From Ruegeria halocynthiae (GTDB lineage Bacteria > Pseudomonadota > Alphaproteobacteria > Rhodobacterales > Rhodobacteraceae), in contig NZ_FNNP01000001.1 of assembly GCF_900106805.1 (NCBI RefSeq), forward strand, positions 248,001 to 312,000: a stretch of 64,000 nt of DNA. The letters are read 5' to 3'. How positions within the stretch are numbered: the stretch's first letter is position 1; each line of letters begins with the position of its first letter. The position numbers and the translations under genes are program-made. The notes beneath the pieces were generated by a model. That model did not search any database. It had not been told where the DNA came from and saw only the letters and a list, made by a program, of their open reading frames with translations. Of this stretch, positions 35,984 to 45,346 are shown piece after piece.

Positions 35984-37984
35984 TCAGCGCCACCAGCGCG
36001 TATGTGTTGCCAGTGCGCCTTGAAGTTTTGACAGAATACGGATCACCGGCCCGGTAGGGGCAGATGTGCCCTGCGCCAGGCGTTCGATTGCGATTTCCAC
36101 TGGACAGGCCCGTCCGGTCACTGGATCGAAGTAACGCGGATAATCGATCAGGGTCGCATGTACCAAGCCCATCAGCGACGGCCGTGCGCCGCGCCGCGCT
36201 GGCACTGCACCCAGATCAGTGGTCAGCCCCCATCCGGCATAAAACGGCGCGCCCAATGTGGTGACCTGAACGCCGCGCAACAAGGCCTCAAACCCAAGCA
36301 GAGAGGTCATGGTCCAGACCTCATCCACCTGCATCAGCAGAGTGGCGGGATCGGTGCCATCGACAACGATATTCGCCAAATCGCCTGCATCGATACTGCC
36401 GTCGCGCAGTTCGGCCTCGACATCCGGGTGCGGTTTGTAAATCAAAACAGCATCAGGGTTGGCCTCGCGCGCCGCACGAAGCAGGTCGAGGTTGGTACGG
36501 ACGCCACTGGCCCCCAATCGAATCGAGGCGTCATCCTCGACCTGACCCGGCACCAGAATACGATGACCGGTCGGCAGGTCTGGCGCTGAGCGACCGATAT
36601 TGTACTTGCTCAGACCATCGGCTTGCAGCCGAGCAACCAGCCGCTCGGCGCGGAGCCTCTGATCAGGTCGCAGTGTCTGGCGTGTGGTGATCCATTCTTC
36701 CAGTCGGCTAGGGTGCGTTGGATCGTAATAGATGCCGATATCATCGGTCACCAGCGAAAGTGGTGGCACCAGTTCCGCACCCAGTCCGCGTGAGCGCAGA
36801 AAACCATCTTCGACCCGGGTCGCGTTCAGCGTTTCACCGGCGCGGCTGGACCAAACCATATGGGGTGTCTCTGTACGATCTGGCTGCTCGGTCACAAAAC
36901 GCATCTTTCCGTGTTGCCCGAACATGCGCTGCAGGTGTCGCCGTTTCCACACCCTCATCCCCGATGCAGTCCAGCCTTTGTGGTCCTGCCTCCAGGCGCG
37001 GGTTTGCGCCTCAAGCGTATCCAGCAGGGTTTCCAGTTCGCAGAGTTGGTCGTGGTAGGGGTCATACCAGCGTGGGTACAAGATCATCGCCGCCGCAAAG
37101 AGCTGTGCACGCGTCAGGTTTCGGTGTCGACGGGGCAGTGGAGAGTCGTCCTGTGTCAGCCCCCAGCCGGCGTAGAACGGGTGACCGAACACTCGGGGCT
37201 TGTGCCCGGCCAGTATCGCCTCGAACCCCATTTGCGAGGACAGGGTATAGACACCTATGGCACCCTCCAGCAGCGGCCACGGGCTTATGTTGCTGTCCAG
37301 AATGGACACACGATCATTCGCGTCCTGATCAGAAAAGTACCCCTTTCGATGGCCAGCAGAGGTTTCAGGATGGCTTTTGATGATGATGCGCGCGCCGGGG
37401 TTCTCCTCTTGTGCGATGACCAGCATCTCACGAAACCGGGCATAATCCCCGTTGCTTGCGGTGACAGCGGCGTCCCCCTGCGTCTGGTCGATTACCAGAA
37501 CGTAGCCTGGGTCGGGGGCCGCGATTTTGGGGTCAAACGCGGAATACTTGCTCAGATGCAGTTCGCGGATGCGCTCTATCGCACCACGCGCGCGGTCCAG
37601 AAGGGCGGTATCATCCAGTGGGTGCGTGGCCAGCAGGGTTTCCAATTCCGATGGTTTATTGGGATCGAAATGCAGGCCGGATCGATCCAGTAGCAAACCC
37701 AAGGGGGCCTCGCCGCTTCGTCCCGGGTGCAGCGACCTCAGAAAGGCATCTTCGACCCTCAACACCGGCACGTTGCGCTTTTGGGCGACGATCAGACCGC
37801 GATGGGATGTGGGGCTGTTGCCCCAGACCCCGACCAGATCGTCGGATTTCGGCAGGCCAAGCCGGATATCATATCCGGCCAGCGACAGAATGCGGCGCAC
37901 CCGCCGCTGCGTCAGGAAACCGCCATTGTAAACAAAAAGCCGAGGGCGTTCGCCCCCGGCTGTGTTCTCCGGTTCATGGAGCAT
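35984..37984 (-). CDS. kpsC: Capsular polysaccharide biosynthesis Kdo transferase KpsC
   Basis: A 666-residue protein with two similar halves, each holding a KpsC/LipB-type module. The repeated motif is visible: QMGFEAILAGHKPRVFGHPF with YAGWGLT in the first half and LLGFEALLRGVQVTTLGAPF with YAGWGLT in the second. KpsC adds the Kdo linker residues that anchor the capsule to lipid. It is followed by a Wza-like exporter and KpsS on the same strand. Confidence 0.93.
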   Translation of the reverse strand: MLHEPENTAGGERPRLFVYNGGFLTQRRVRRILSLAGYDIRLGLPKSDDLVGVWGNSPTSHRGLIVAQKRNVPVLRVEDAFLRSLHPGRSGEAPLGLLLDRSGLHFDPNKPSELETLLATHPLDDTALLDRARGAIERIRELHLSKYSAFDPKIAAPDPGYVLVIDQTQGDAAVTASNGDYARFREMLVIAQEENPGARIIIKSHPETSAGHRKGYFSDQDANDRVSILDSNISPWPLLEGAIGVYTLSSQMGFEAILAGHKPRVFGHPFYAGWGLTQDDSPLPRRHRNLTRAQLFAAAMILYPRWYDPYHDQLCELETLLDTLEAQTRAWRQDHKGWTASGMRVWKRRHLQRMFGQHGKMRFVTEQPDRTETPHMVWSSRAGETLNATRVEDGFLRSRGLGAELVPPLSLVTDDIGIYYDPTHPSRLEEWITTRQTLRPDQRLRAERLVARLQADGLSKYNIGRSAPDLPTGHRILVPGQVEDDASIRLGASGVRTNLDLLRAAREANPDAVLIYKPHPDVEAELRDGSIDAGDLANIVVDGTDPATLLMQVDEVWTMTSLLGFEALLRGVQVTTLGAPFYAGWGLTTDLGAVPARRGARPSLMGLVHATLIDYPRYFDPVTGRACPVEIAIERLAQGTSAPTGPVIRILSKLQGALATHTRWWR

Positions 37985-37987
37985 ATA

Positions 37988-39121
37988 TCAGTTACCCGTA
38001 AGCGTCGCCACATTCGCAATTGGCGTAAGGCCTCCTGCAATCAGTGAAATCGACTTGGTCCACTGCGCGTACGGGGCTTCGGTGACATAGATCGTGTCGT
38101 CGTCGCGGACTACGAAATCGCGGGCGACAAACAGGCCATTGGGCGCAGTCAGGTTCAACAGGTAGATCATGCGCTGATCGCCCTTCAACTCAGGGCGCCC
38201 CATGACATTGCGCGCGACGTCCTGCCGTTCCTTGCGCAGAACGAAGATACCGGTCGGGTCTGACGACAGCGACTGAAGGCCGCCGACCTGCGCCAGCGCT
38301 TCAAGTGCCGACAGGTCCTGGCTTTCGAAGGCCACACGGGATTGCCCGCCGGTCGAACCAAGCGCGATGTACGAGCGGCTATCCTCCTCGACCAGAATGC
38401 GGTCGCCGCCGCGCAGGGCGATATCGGTTTCCGGGTTTCGGAACAGATCGTCGTACCAGATCGTTCCTTTCTGTTTTCCGCGAATCACAGTGACCAGAGC
38501 GATATCCGAGGCAACCGACACGCCGCCCGCCTGCGCGAGCATGGTCGACAATGTACCCGTCGGACGTTCGATCGGATAAATACCGGGTGCGCCGATGGTT
38601 CCGGTTAGGGATACGGTCGATCCATCCCCCGGCGTACGGGTGACCTGAACCTGCGGGTCTGGCGTCTGCTCTTCCAGCTTCGAGGATATCAGCATGCGCA
38701 GTTGTTCGGGCGTGTTCCCGGCGGCACGCAGCCGTCCTGCATAGGGGACGAAAATGTACCCCTCGCTGTCGACCTGCATCTGATCCAGGTTGGTTGCGCC
38801 GCCAACTTCAGAGGTCAGCAGACCGTCTTCAACGTTTTCCCAAATGCTCAGGCTCAGAACATCACCGGGTCGCACGGTATCCGACGCCACGCTTTGAGCG
38901 CTGCGAAAAGATTGCGAGAACCCGTATTGCGGCACCACAGATGTGGCACGGGCAACGCGGTCGTCGACTTCGACAACAAAGGCGTTGCCGCCATTCTCGA
39001 CCGACCCGGCCAGAATTTCGGTTTTGTTCGGTCCGGATTTGGGAAGCTGACACGCTGCCAGCAAGCCAAGAGCCGCCACAAGGGAAGCCCCCCGTATCAA
39101 TCGGGTGGAAAAGCGCTGCAC
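37988..39121 (-). CDS. Polysaccharide export outer-membrane lipoprotein (Wza/KpsD-like)
   Basis: A 377-residue protein. The signal peptide ends in a lipobox, LGLLAAC, with Cys24 as the lipidated residue. A polysaccharide-export domain starts with RPGDVLSLSIWE, and SLBB-type segments such as SLTGTIGAPGIYPIERP follow. It would form the outer-membrane exit channel for the polymer. It ends 4 bp from kpsC and is 80 bp past kpsS; no inner-membrane ABC transporter genes are nearby. Confidence 0.9.
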   Translation of the reverse strand: MQRFSTRLIRGASLVAALGLLAACQLPKSGPNKTEILAGSVENGGNAFVVEVDDRVARATSVVPQYGFSQSFRSAQSVASDTVRPGDVLSLSIWENVEDGLLTSEVGGATNLDQMQVDSEGYIFVPYAGRLRAAGNTPEQLRMLISSKLEEQTPDPQVQVTRTPGDGSTVSLTGTIGAPGIYPIERPTGTLSTMLAQAGGVSVASDIALVTVIRGKQKGTIWYDDLFRNPETDIALRGGDRILVEEDSRSYIALGSTGGQSRVAFESQDLSALEALAQVGGLQSLSSDPTGIFVLRKERQDVARNVMGRPELKGDQRMIYLLNLTAPNGLFVARDFVVRDDDTIYVTEAPYAQWTKSISLIAGGLTPIANVATLTGN

Positions 39122-39201
39122 TGCCGATTTACCTCAGTCGTGTTTGTTTCGGGAAGGCTACCCGGTTCGTTTCCAAACTTCCAGCAACAGGTTCGCCGGG
39201 A

Positions 39202-40500
39202 TCATTCAACAATGCGCAACTGTGGCACCTCAGCCTCGTTATTGGCGAGGTGCGTTTCATAGGGGTCCTGCGCCAGCAACATCATGTCCACAGCACGCCG
39301 CAACAATTGGCGACGCCCCCGGCGGGAATAGAACCCTCCGGGCACCTGACAGGTCTTCAGAAGGAACTGGCGATAGGTGCGATAAGCCTTGCTGTCAGGA
39401 GCGTCGGGCCGGGCAAAAAAAGTATCAATGGATTGCCCGGATACGAACTGTGGCTTGTCATAGACTGATCGCCCGAAAATCCGCAAAGGGATGCCACGCC
39501 AGAGAACCTGTTGACCTGCCGTGGAATTCACGGTGACGGCAGATCTGGCATCGTCCAGCAGCTTGGCCAGCTTGCCGCCGGGAACATAGTGAATGCGGCT
39601 GGTTATGTTGTATTGCCCTGCGATTTGGCGAACCCGCTGCCGCAACGGTTCGCGGTGGTTTTCAAGCGGATGTTCCTTGATGACAAGATGGTGATGTGCG
39701 GGGGCGCCTTTGGCGAAACCTGCGATGACCTGCTCGAGAAATTCAGTCATACAGGAAAAGTCCGAATGGGACTGGACCGAGCTGTCATGACCCAATTGCA
39801 GCAGGACGAGGTGATAGGGAAAGCTGCTCAGCCTGACCACTGCAGTGGCCCATCGGCGCTGTAGCCTGTGAAACGGCATCAGAGCCAGGCGTTTGAAATA
39901 CAGGCGAAACTCTTTCGATACAGGCAGTTCACGATGAGGTCGGAAATTCCGGTATCGCCGGTTCAAAAACAGTACGAACCAATGGTAGAGTGCCCCATAG
40001 AAGATGTGCTGGCGCATATCTCCCCAATGGGATGGTGGCGGAGGCGAGTACCCTTCGGATTGCGCCAGCGCCGCCTGCATCTGCGCAACATCAAGCTCCA
40101 TCAGGCGCGAGTTTCCGTTTGATCCGTTGCGTTCGTATGTCACCCACCAGGGACGTAGGTAGCCCTCTTCGAAAACATGAACGGTGAGACCTCGTGCCTT
40201 GGCGATCCGGACAGCATGGGCGTGGATGGGCCGGGTGTCACCATATAGGACGATATCAGTTACCCGGTGGCGGCTGATCAAAATGCTAAACGTCTCCGGC
40301 CAGTCCTCGGGGGCGTCCTGATATGGGATATAGCTGGTTTTGTCGCTCCAGAACGCCTGATCGCCGGCGTTGAAACCAACCCGCCAGACCTGCGCCCCGG
40401 CTGTGTGCAGCATTCTGCCCAGCGCGTTGAAGAACGGGCCGTGCGGCCCCTGCAGAAACAGGAACACACGCTGGTCAGGACAGGTGGTTGAAGGTGCCAT
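39202..40500 (-). CDS. kpsS: Capsule polysaccharide biosynthesis protein KpsS
   Basis: A 432-residue Kdo transferase-like protein of the KpsS family. Family-like segments are FLFLQGPHGPFFNALGRML, VHVFEEGYLRPWWVT and LVIKEHPLE. The start is ATG 40500; an open frame runs further back to 41124 but passes antisense through ribE, so it was cut here. With KpsC it builds the Kdo linker that joins capsule to phospholipid. Confidence 0.9.
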   Translation of the reverse strand: MAPSTTCPDQRVFLFLQGPHGPFFNALGRMLHTAGAQVWRVGFNAGDQAFWSDKTSYIPYQDAPEDWPETFSILISRHRVTDIVLYGDTRPIHAHAVRIAKARGLTVHVFEEGYLRPWWVTYERNGSNGNSRLMELDVAQMQAALAQSEGYSPPPPSHWGDMRQHIFYGALYHWFVLFLNRRYRNFRPHRELPVSKEFRLYFKRLALMPFHRLQRRWATAVVRLSSFPYHLVLLQLGHDSSVQSHSDFSCMTEFLEQVIAGFAKGAPAHHHLVIKEHPLENHREPLRQRVRQIAGQYNITSRIHYVPGGKLAKLLDDARSAVTVNSTAGQQVLWRGIPLRIFGRSVYDKPQFVSGQSIDTFFARPDAPDSKAYRTYRQFLLKTCQVPGGFYSRRGRRQLLRRAVDMMLLAQDPYETHLANNEAEVPQLRIVE

Positions 40501-40641
40501 GCAGTCTGCTCGTATTGTGGCTTTGTGGTGCGATTGGGTAAAATTATGCCTCTTTGTCATATTCACGGCAAGGCAGGGCTTGTCGGTGGGGCCGCGGGCC
40601 TTTACCTCGGCTGTTGAAGTTAGGTTCACAGGGTTGATGAA

Positions 40642-41229
40642 ATGTTTACAGGGATCGTCACCGATATTGGCACCGTTACCGAACTGGACCAGCAGGGTGA
40701 CCTGCGGGCGCGGATCAAGACCGCTTACGAAACGACAGGAATCGACATTGGTGCGTCGATCGCAAGCGATGGCGTCTGCCTGACTGTCATTGCGCTGGGT
40801 GATGACTGGTATGATGTGCAGATCAGCGCCGAGACGGTTTCGAAAACCAATCTGGACACCTGGCAGGTTGGCAAGCGTGTCAACCTGGAACGTGCCTTGA
40901 AAGTTGGGGACGAACTTGGAGGGCATATCGTTTCGGGCCATGTGGATGGCGTGGCCAAAGTGGTCTCTGTGATTGACGAAGGCGACAGCACTCGTGTGAC
41001 TTTGCGGGCACCTGCCGATCTGGCTCGGTTTATTGCATCGAAAGGGTCGGTGGCGCTGAATGGCACCTCTTTGACAGTTAATGATGTTGAGGGATGTGAT
41101 TTCGGCATCAACTTCATCCCTCACACCAAAGAGGTCACCACGTGGGGTGATGTCGCTGTTGGAGATCTGGTGAATCTCGAGATCGACACTCTGGCACGCT
41201 ATGTGGCCCGGTTGGCCGAAACGTCCTGA
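40642..41229 (+). CDS. ribE: Riboflavin synthase alpha subunit
   Basis: A 195-residue enzyme that dismutates two lumazines into riboflavin. The typical start MFTGIVTDIGTVTEL and the two internally similar lumazine-binding domains (SGHVDGVAKV and, in the second, GTSLTVNDVE) are present. It is separated from ribD by the capsule genes and converges, 3 bp apart, with a PAP2 gene. No FMN riboswitch consensus was seen ahead of it. Confidence 0.95.
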   Translation: MFTGIVTDIGTVTELDQQGDLRARIKTAYETTGIDIGASIASDGVCLTVIALGDDWYDVQISAETVSKTNLDTWQVGKRVNLERALKVGDELGGHIVSGHVDGVAKVVSVIDEGDSTRVTLRAPADLARFIASKGSVALNGTSLTVNDVEGCDFGINFIPHTKEVTTWGDVAVGDLVNLEIDTLARYVARLAETS

Positions 41230-41232
41230 GCG

Positions 41233-42300
41233 TCAGGTCTCCGGCCCGAAGCGAGCGGTCAGTTTTTTGGCCAACCACCAGAAGAATAGGGTCAACAGGA
41301 TCGAGGCATATCCGTCAATTGCGTAATGCCAGGCGAGATGCACCGATCCCAACATGATGACGATGGTAAACACCGTCAGCCCCCAGCCCAGCCAGCGCGA
41401 GTATGTGAACCCGTAGATCGCCAAAAGCGTACTTGAAGCGACGTGCATACTGGGCATTGCCGAAATACCACGCGCAAACCCCGAGTTCTGATAGCCATCC
41501 AGCAGCGCGTTCTGCACTTTCAACGCCCAAACCGGGCTGATCTCATTTGATTGGCGCAGCAGTTCCATCTGCGGAACGAAATCAGTGCCAAGATTGAATG
41601 GTTCGAAATAGACAGGACCGACCGAGGCAAAAACGATTGCCAGCACGTTGCCTCCGACAAACCAGCACAGCACGAAAGCAACAAGAAAAACTGTGCTGCG
41701 GATCGGGTCTCGACGGTCCAGACAGGCAACGCAAATCGCGATATACAGCATCGGGAACCAGATGTGATAGGTGGCATTCACTGCCGTTGTTACGACCGGC
41801 GACCCAAGGATGGGTCTCAGCAATGTCCATGGATCGACCCCGCCGTGCAAAAACCTGTCCCATTTTGCAAACTGTGAATCCCAAAGAATTGGATTCATAG
41901 AGTGAATTTCGTTCTTCAGGAAAGTATAAGTCACGATCAAGGCAACGATGCTGACGAAACAGATCACAACATCAGGCGCTTTTTCGGGGTCGGTTAGTTT
42001 GGTCCGCAGGTCTTGTAGCATCCAACGGATCGGCTTCTTGGGCTTGGCCACGAAGATAGCAACTCCAAGCCGCCAGAGGATGAAGTTTGCGAACATAAAG
42101 CAAAATAATCTTGCGGCTGTGACTAAAAGGATGGGCGTTGAAGAATCCCAAAATGATCGACCCAAATAGAGGCTGACAGCAATCGCAAAGAGGATCTGCA
42201 GAAAGACCAGCGACAACAAAAGTCTATTGCGCCAAAAAGCATTCATCACGGTGAATTGTGGGGTAGGCAAATATGCAGACTTGGACACAGTGTTCAACAT
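41233..42300 (-). CDS. PAP2-family membrane phosphatase/phosphotransferase
   Basis: A 355-residue protein with about seven hydrophobic segments. The PAP2 catalytic motifs are recognisable: GISAMPSMHVASS (near 280) and HLAWHYAIDGYAS (near 322), each with the catalytic His. Such proteins act on lipid phosphates or lipid-linked polymers. Its place between rib genes and close to capsule genes hints at an envelope role; the substrate is unknown. Confidence 0.88.
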   Translation of the reverse strand: MLNTVSKSAYLPTPQFTVMNAFWRNRLLLSLVFLQILFAIAVSLYLGRSFWDSSTPILLVTAARLFCFMFANFILWRLGVAIFVAKPKKPIRWMLQDLRTKLTDPEKAPDVVICFVSIVALIVTYTFLKNEIHSMNPILWDSQFAKWDRFLHGGVDPWTLLRPILGSPVVTTAVNATYHIWFPMLYIAICVACLDRRDPIRSTVFLVAFVLCWFVGGNVLAIVFASVGPVYFEPFNLGTDFVPQMELLRQSNEISPVWALKVQNALLDGYQNSGFARGISAMPSMHVASSTLLAIYGFTYSRWLGWGLTVFTIVIMLGSVHLAWHYAIDGYASILLTLFFWWLAKKLTARFGPET

Positions 42301-42612
42301 CTTATTGATTAGTAAATGTTAGAGTTTTAGCTGCCTCTGATATCGGGCTATCCGAGGGCTCGATTGTGGCAATTTGTGGGCAAAGCCGTCGTGAACCCGT
42401 ATAATGTTCAGGAATTGGCAACAATGATTGAGCCAAAATTCAAGGTTGTTTTACCGGCTTACGTTCTGGTTTCCAAAGTCGGTTTGCGATGTATATTCAG
42501 CGTTTCTTGGTAAAGCCGCGTTTTTCAGAACACCGTTGAGCGCATACGGGCTGGTCATCGAGGCGCGTGTGGGCTATTTCGCCCAGCAAACCTGCCATGC
42601 GAAAGGCTGCCC
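42301..42612. other. Intergenic region upstream of ribB
   Basis: No convincing gene is present. The frame at 42428-42616 runs into ribB without a ribosome site. I looked for the conserved blocks of an FMN riboswitch and did not see them. The stretch is more AT-rich than its neighbours and presumably holds the ribB and PAP2 promoters. Confidence 0.5.
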
Positions 42613-43734
42613 ATGAGCTTTGAAACCCCAGGACCGGTCGAGGCCCAACTGCGCGAGGCGATTAGCCCGATTGAGGACATCATCGAAGAGGCGCGCAATG
42701 GCCGCATGTACATCCTCGTCGACCATGAAGATCGCGAGAATGAAGGCGATCTGGTGATTGCGGCAGAGTTTGCCGATGCGGATGCGATCAATTTCATGGC
42801 TACCCATGGTCGCGGGCTGATCTGCCTGCCGATGACGGCGGAACGGATCGATCATCTGGGTCTGCCGATGATGGCCGTGAACAACTCATCGCGCCATGAG
42901 ACTGCATTCACCGTCTCCATCGAGGCGCGCGAGGGCGTGTCAACGGGGATCTCGGCGGCCGATAGGGCGCTGACCGTAGCGACCGCGATCAACGAACAAA
43001 ACACGATGGTGCATATTGCGACGCCCGGCCATGTGTTTCCTTTGCGTGCCAAACGGGGCGGGGTGCTTGTGCGTGCGGGCCATACCGAGGCCGCCGTCGA
43101 TATCTCGCGTCTGGCAGGGCTGAAACCTGCGGGCGTGATCTGTGAGATCATGAATCCAGATGGTACAATGGCGCGCCTGCCCGATCTGGTAGAGTTCGCC
43201 AAAGAGCATGACATGAAGATCGGGACGATCAGCGATCTGATCAGCTACCGCTCGCGCAACGACAATCTGGTCGTCGAAACCTCTAGTGAGATCGTGAATT
43301 CGGAATACGGCGGCGAGTGGGAGATGCGGATTTTCACGGATCAAACCCATGGCATCGAGCACGTCGTCATGATCAAGGGTGATATCACCACGCCCGAACC
43401 AGTGCTGACACGGACCCATGCCCTGCATGAAGCGCCTGACATTCTGGGGCTTGGCCCAAAATCCTCGCGTGAGTTACCTCGCGCGATGGAGAAGATTGCA
43501 GAAGAGGGGCGCGGGGTCGTTTGCCTATTCCGCCAGCCGCGCAATTCTCTCTATGCTGCCGAGGATGAAGGCCCGCGAACCATCAAACAAACCGGTCTGG
43601 GTGCACAGATCCTGTCGAAGATGGGTGTTCAGGAACTGGTGCTGCTGACCGACTCACCCGAAACTGTATATCTGGGGCTTGATGCCTTTGGGCTGTCCAT
43701 CGTCGGCACCCGCTCGATCCTGAAGGAAGACTGA
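42613..43734 (+). CDS. ribB: 3,4-dihydroxy-2-butanone 4-phosphate synthase with degenerate GTP cyclohydrolase II domain
   Basis: A 373-residue RibB-RibA fusion. The RibB half is intact (DRENEGD at 40-46, [21 protein letters not shown]) and would convert ribulose 5-phosphate to the butanone. The C-terminal half, about residues 235-373, aligns with RibA but lacks the three zinc cysteines (the C-x10-C-x-C region reads [15 protein letters not shown]) and the RQEGRNIG stretch (RQPRNSL here). Cyclohydrolase activity is therefore unlikely, and this resembles RibBX. GTP cyclohydrolase II must be encoded elsewhere. Confidence 0.93.
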   Translation: MSFETPGPVEAQLREAISPIEDIIEEARNGRMYILVDHEDRENEGDLVIAAEFADADAINFMATHGRGLICLPMTAERIDHLGLPMMAVNNSSRHETAFTVSIEAREGVSTGISAADRALTVATAINEQNTMVHIATPGHVFPLRAKRGGVLVRAGHTEAAVDISRLAGLKPAGVICEIMNPDGTMARLPDLVEFAKEHDMKIGTISDLISYRSRNDNLVVETSSEIVNSEYGGEWEMRIFTDQTHGIEHVVMIKGDITTPEPVLTRTHALHEAPDILGLGPKSSRELPRAMEKIAEEGRGVVCLFRQPRNSLYAAEDEGPRTIKQTGLGAQILSKMGVQELVLLTDSPETVYLGLDAFGLSIVGTRSILKED

Positions 43735-43736
43735 TC

Positions 43737-44288
43737 ATGGCTGCTCAAGACGAACATGGCGTTTTGCCGACTCCTGAATTCGACAAGCCGGTGAAGCTGC
43801 TGATCGTGGCGGCACCGTTCTACCGCGCCATAGCCGACAACCTGATCGCGGGCGCGCGGGCTGAAATCGAAGCCGCCGGAGGCACCTGCGAGGTAGTGGA
43901 AGTGCCTGGCGCACTGGAAATCCCGACCGCTATCGCCATGGCTGATCGTCAGTGCAACTTTGACGGGTACGTCGCGCTGGGCTGTGTCATTCGCGGTGAG
44001 ACAACCCATTACGAAACCGTCTGCAATGACTCCAGCCGCGCCATCCAGTTGATGGGGCTGCAGGGGCTGTGCATCGGTAACGGTATCCTGACCGTGGAAA
44101 ATGACGATCAGGCTGAAGTCCGCGCAAATCCCGAAAAGATGAATAAAGGCGGCGGAGCAGCCGCTGCGGCCTTGCATCTGATCGCGCTCAGCCGTAAGTG
44201 GGGCTCTTCCAAAAAGGGCGTAGGTTTCAAGCCACCGTCCGAGTCCATCCTTGTGGCGGGCGACAACAACGGACCCACAACAGCATGA
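43737..44288 (+). CDS. ribH: 6,7-dimethyl-8-ribityllumazine synthase
   Basis: A 183-residue lumazine synthase. Family landmarks are EVVEVPGALEIPTAIA, ALGCVIRGETTHYE (with the catalytic His) and GILTVEN. It condenses the butanone phosphate with the pyrimidine. It starts 2 bp after ribB and overlaps nusB by 4 bp. The N-terminus is about 20 residues longer than typical. Confidence 0.96.
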   Translation: MAAQDEHGVLPTPEFDKPVKLLIVAAPFYRAIADNLIAGARAEIEAAGGTCEVVEVPGALEIPTAIAMADRQCNFDGYVALGCVIRGETTHYETVCNDSSRAIQLMGLQGLCIGNGILTVENDDQAEVRANPEKMNKGGGAAAAALHLIALSRKWGSSKKGVGFKPPSESILVAGDNNGPTTA

Positions 44289-44767
44289 CCAAGACAGACG
44301 CGCCGAAACCGGCCAACCAGAAACGCCTGATGAAATCTGCAGCCCGGCTTTATGCGGTGCAGGCACTGTTCCAGATGGAGCAGTCGGATCAGACGATCGA
44401 ACAGGTCGTGACGGAGTTTTTGGATCACCGTTTTGGTGCCGTCTATGAGGGTGAAGAGATGCTGGATGGCGACATCGCGGTCTTTCGCTCGCTGGTCGAC
44501 AATGCGGTGAACTATCAGGCGCCGATCGACCAGATGACCGACCGGGCGCTTGTTGCCAAGTGGCCGATCGCGCGCATTGACCCGACATTGCGCGCGGTGT
44601 TTCGGGCTGCTGGTGCTGAGTTGACCCAAAATGATACGCCGCCAAAGGTCGTGATCACCGAATTCGTCGACGTGGCGCGTGCCTTTTTTCCGGAAGGAAA
44701 AGAACCCAAATTCGTGAACGCTGTTCTGGATCACATGGCCCGCGAAGCACAGCCCGAGGCATTCTGA
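44285..44767 (+). CDS. nusB: Transcription antitermination protein NusB
   Basis: A 160-residue NusB. The start ATG 44285 overlaps ribH (ATGA); the longer frame to 44198 was rejected. Features are RLYAVQALFQMEQSD near the N-terminus and the conserved C-terminal EFVDVARAFFPEGKEPKFVN with VLD. NusB with NusE (S10) promotes rRNA antitermination. The ribH-nusB pair is the standard order. Confidence 0.95.
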   Translation: MTKTDAPKPANQKRLMKSAARLYAVQALFQMEQSDQTIEQVVTEFLDHRFGAVYEGEEMLDGDIAVFRSLVDNAVNYQAPIDQMTDRALVAKWPIARIDPTLRAVFRAAGAELTQNDTPPKVVITEFVDVARAFFPEGKEPKFVNAVLDHMAREAQPEAF

Positions 44768-44826
44768 CGCCTTTACCCGGATCAAATATGCGCTATCCTG
44801 AATGTCATAGTGCAATGAGGTTCGTC

Positions 44827-45132
44827 ATGCCTAAACTGATCCGTCTCTACATCACTCAAGTCGCGTGGGGCTTTGCCATCTCGGCGGTTTTCGTCGGGGT
44901 ACTTCTGGCGCTGAACGTTGCCAACTTGCGCCACCTGATCACCGGATCTGAAATTGGTCTGATCGCACTCGTTATGATCTGGTTCATGAACGGGATCGTC
45001 TTTGCCGGGGTTCAGTTCGCCTACAAGATCATGAGCATGGCAGAAAATCCCCAAGGTCCGCGCAGGGGATCACCTGTGGTTCACAATTTCCAACCTGCAG
45101 TGGTTGAACAGGAAGCCCATTCAGGGCGCTGA
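44827..45132 (+). CDS. Small membrane protein, unknown function
   Basis: A 101-residue protein starting at ATG 44827, with GAGG 8 bp upstream; ATGs at 44788 and 44815 are less well placed. Two hydrophobic segments (about 10-31 and 39-60) are followed by a polar tail with Pro and Gln. Its start lies 60 bp past nusB, so it may extend the rib-nusB operon. Family not recognised. Confidence 0.7.
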   Translation: MPKLIRLYITQVAWGFAISAVFVGVLLALNVANLRHLITGSEIGLIALVMIWFMNGIVFAGVQFAYKIMSMAENPQGPRRGSPVVHNFQPAVVEQEAHSGR

Positions 45133-45298
45133 TTTTACAGGGAAAGTGTGGCGGGACCACCAGTCAACCGTGCGGTTTGATTCCCGAGGACCTGTATGTA
45201 CAGGTGGGCGCCAGGTAATCAGGCCAGGACCTGAACAGAGCCAGCCCCCTCGGAATTGCTTAAGGCCACCAGAATGCTACCTATCACAAGAAGGGCAG

Positions 45299-45335
45299 AA
45301 CCCGCCACGCGCCTAAGTAGGGCGTGAGGCGGGTT
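45299..45335. terminator. Hairpin between convergent genes
   Basis: AACCCGCC (45299-45306) pairs with GGCGGGTT (45328-45335), and an inner CACGC/GCGTG helix extends the stem. It lies 12 bp from the end of the minus-strand SRPBCC gene. U-tracts are weak on both strands, so it may act as a bidirectional barrier. Confidence 0.5.
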
Positions 45336-45346
45336 CGCACAAGGGG

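Noticed and set aside
40501-41124. N-terminal extension of kpsS to 41124
   Set aside because: The extension runs antisense through ribE and carries no family sequence; the KpsS start at 40500 fits the family.
42301-42612. FMN riboswitch ahead of ribB
   Set aside because: I looked for the conserved RFN blocks in this gap and in those before ribE and ribD and did not find them.
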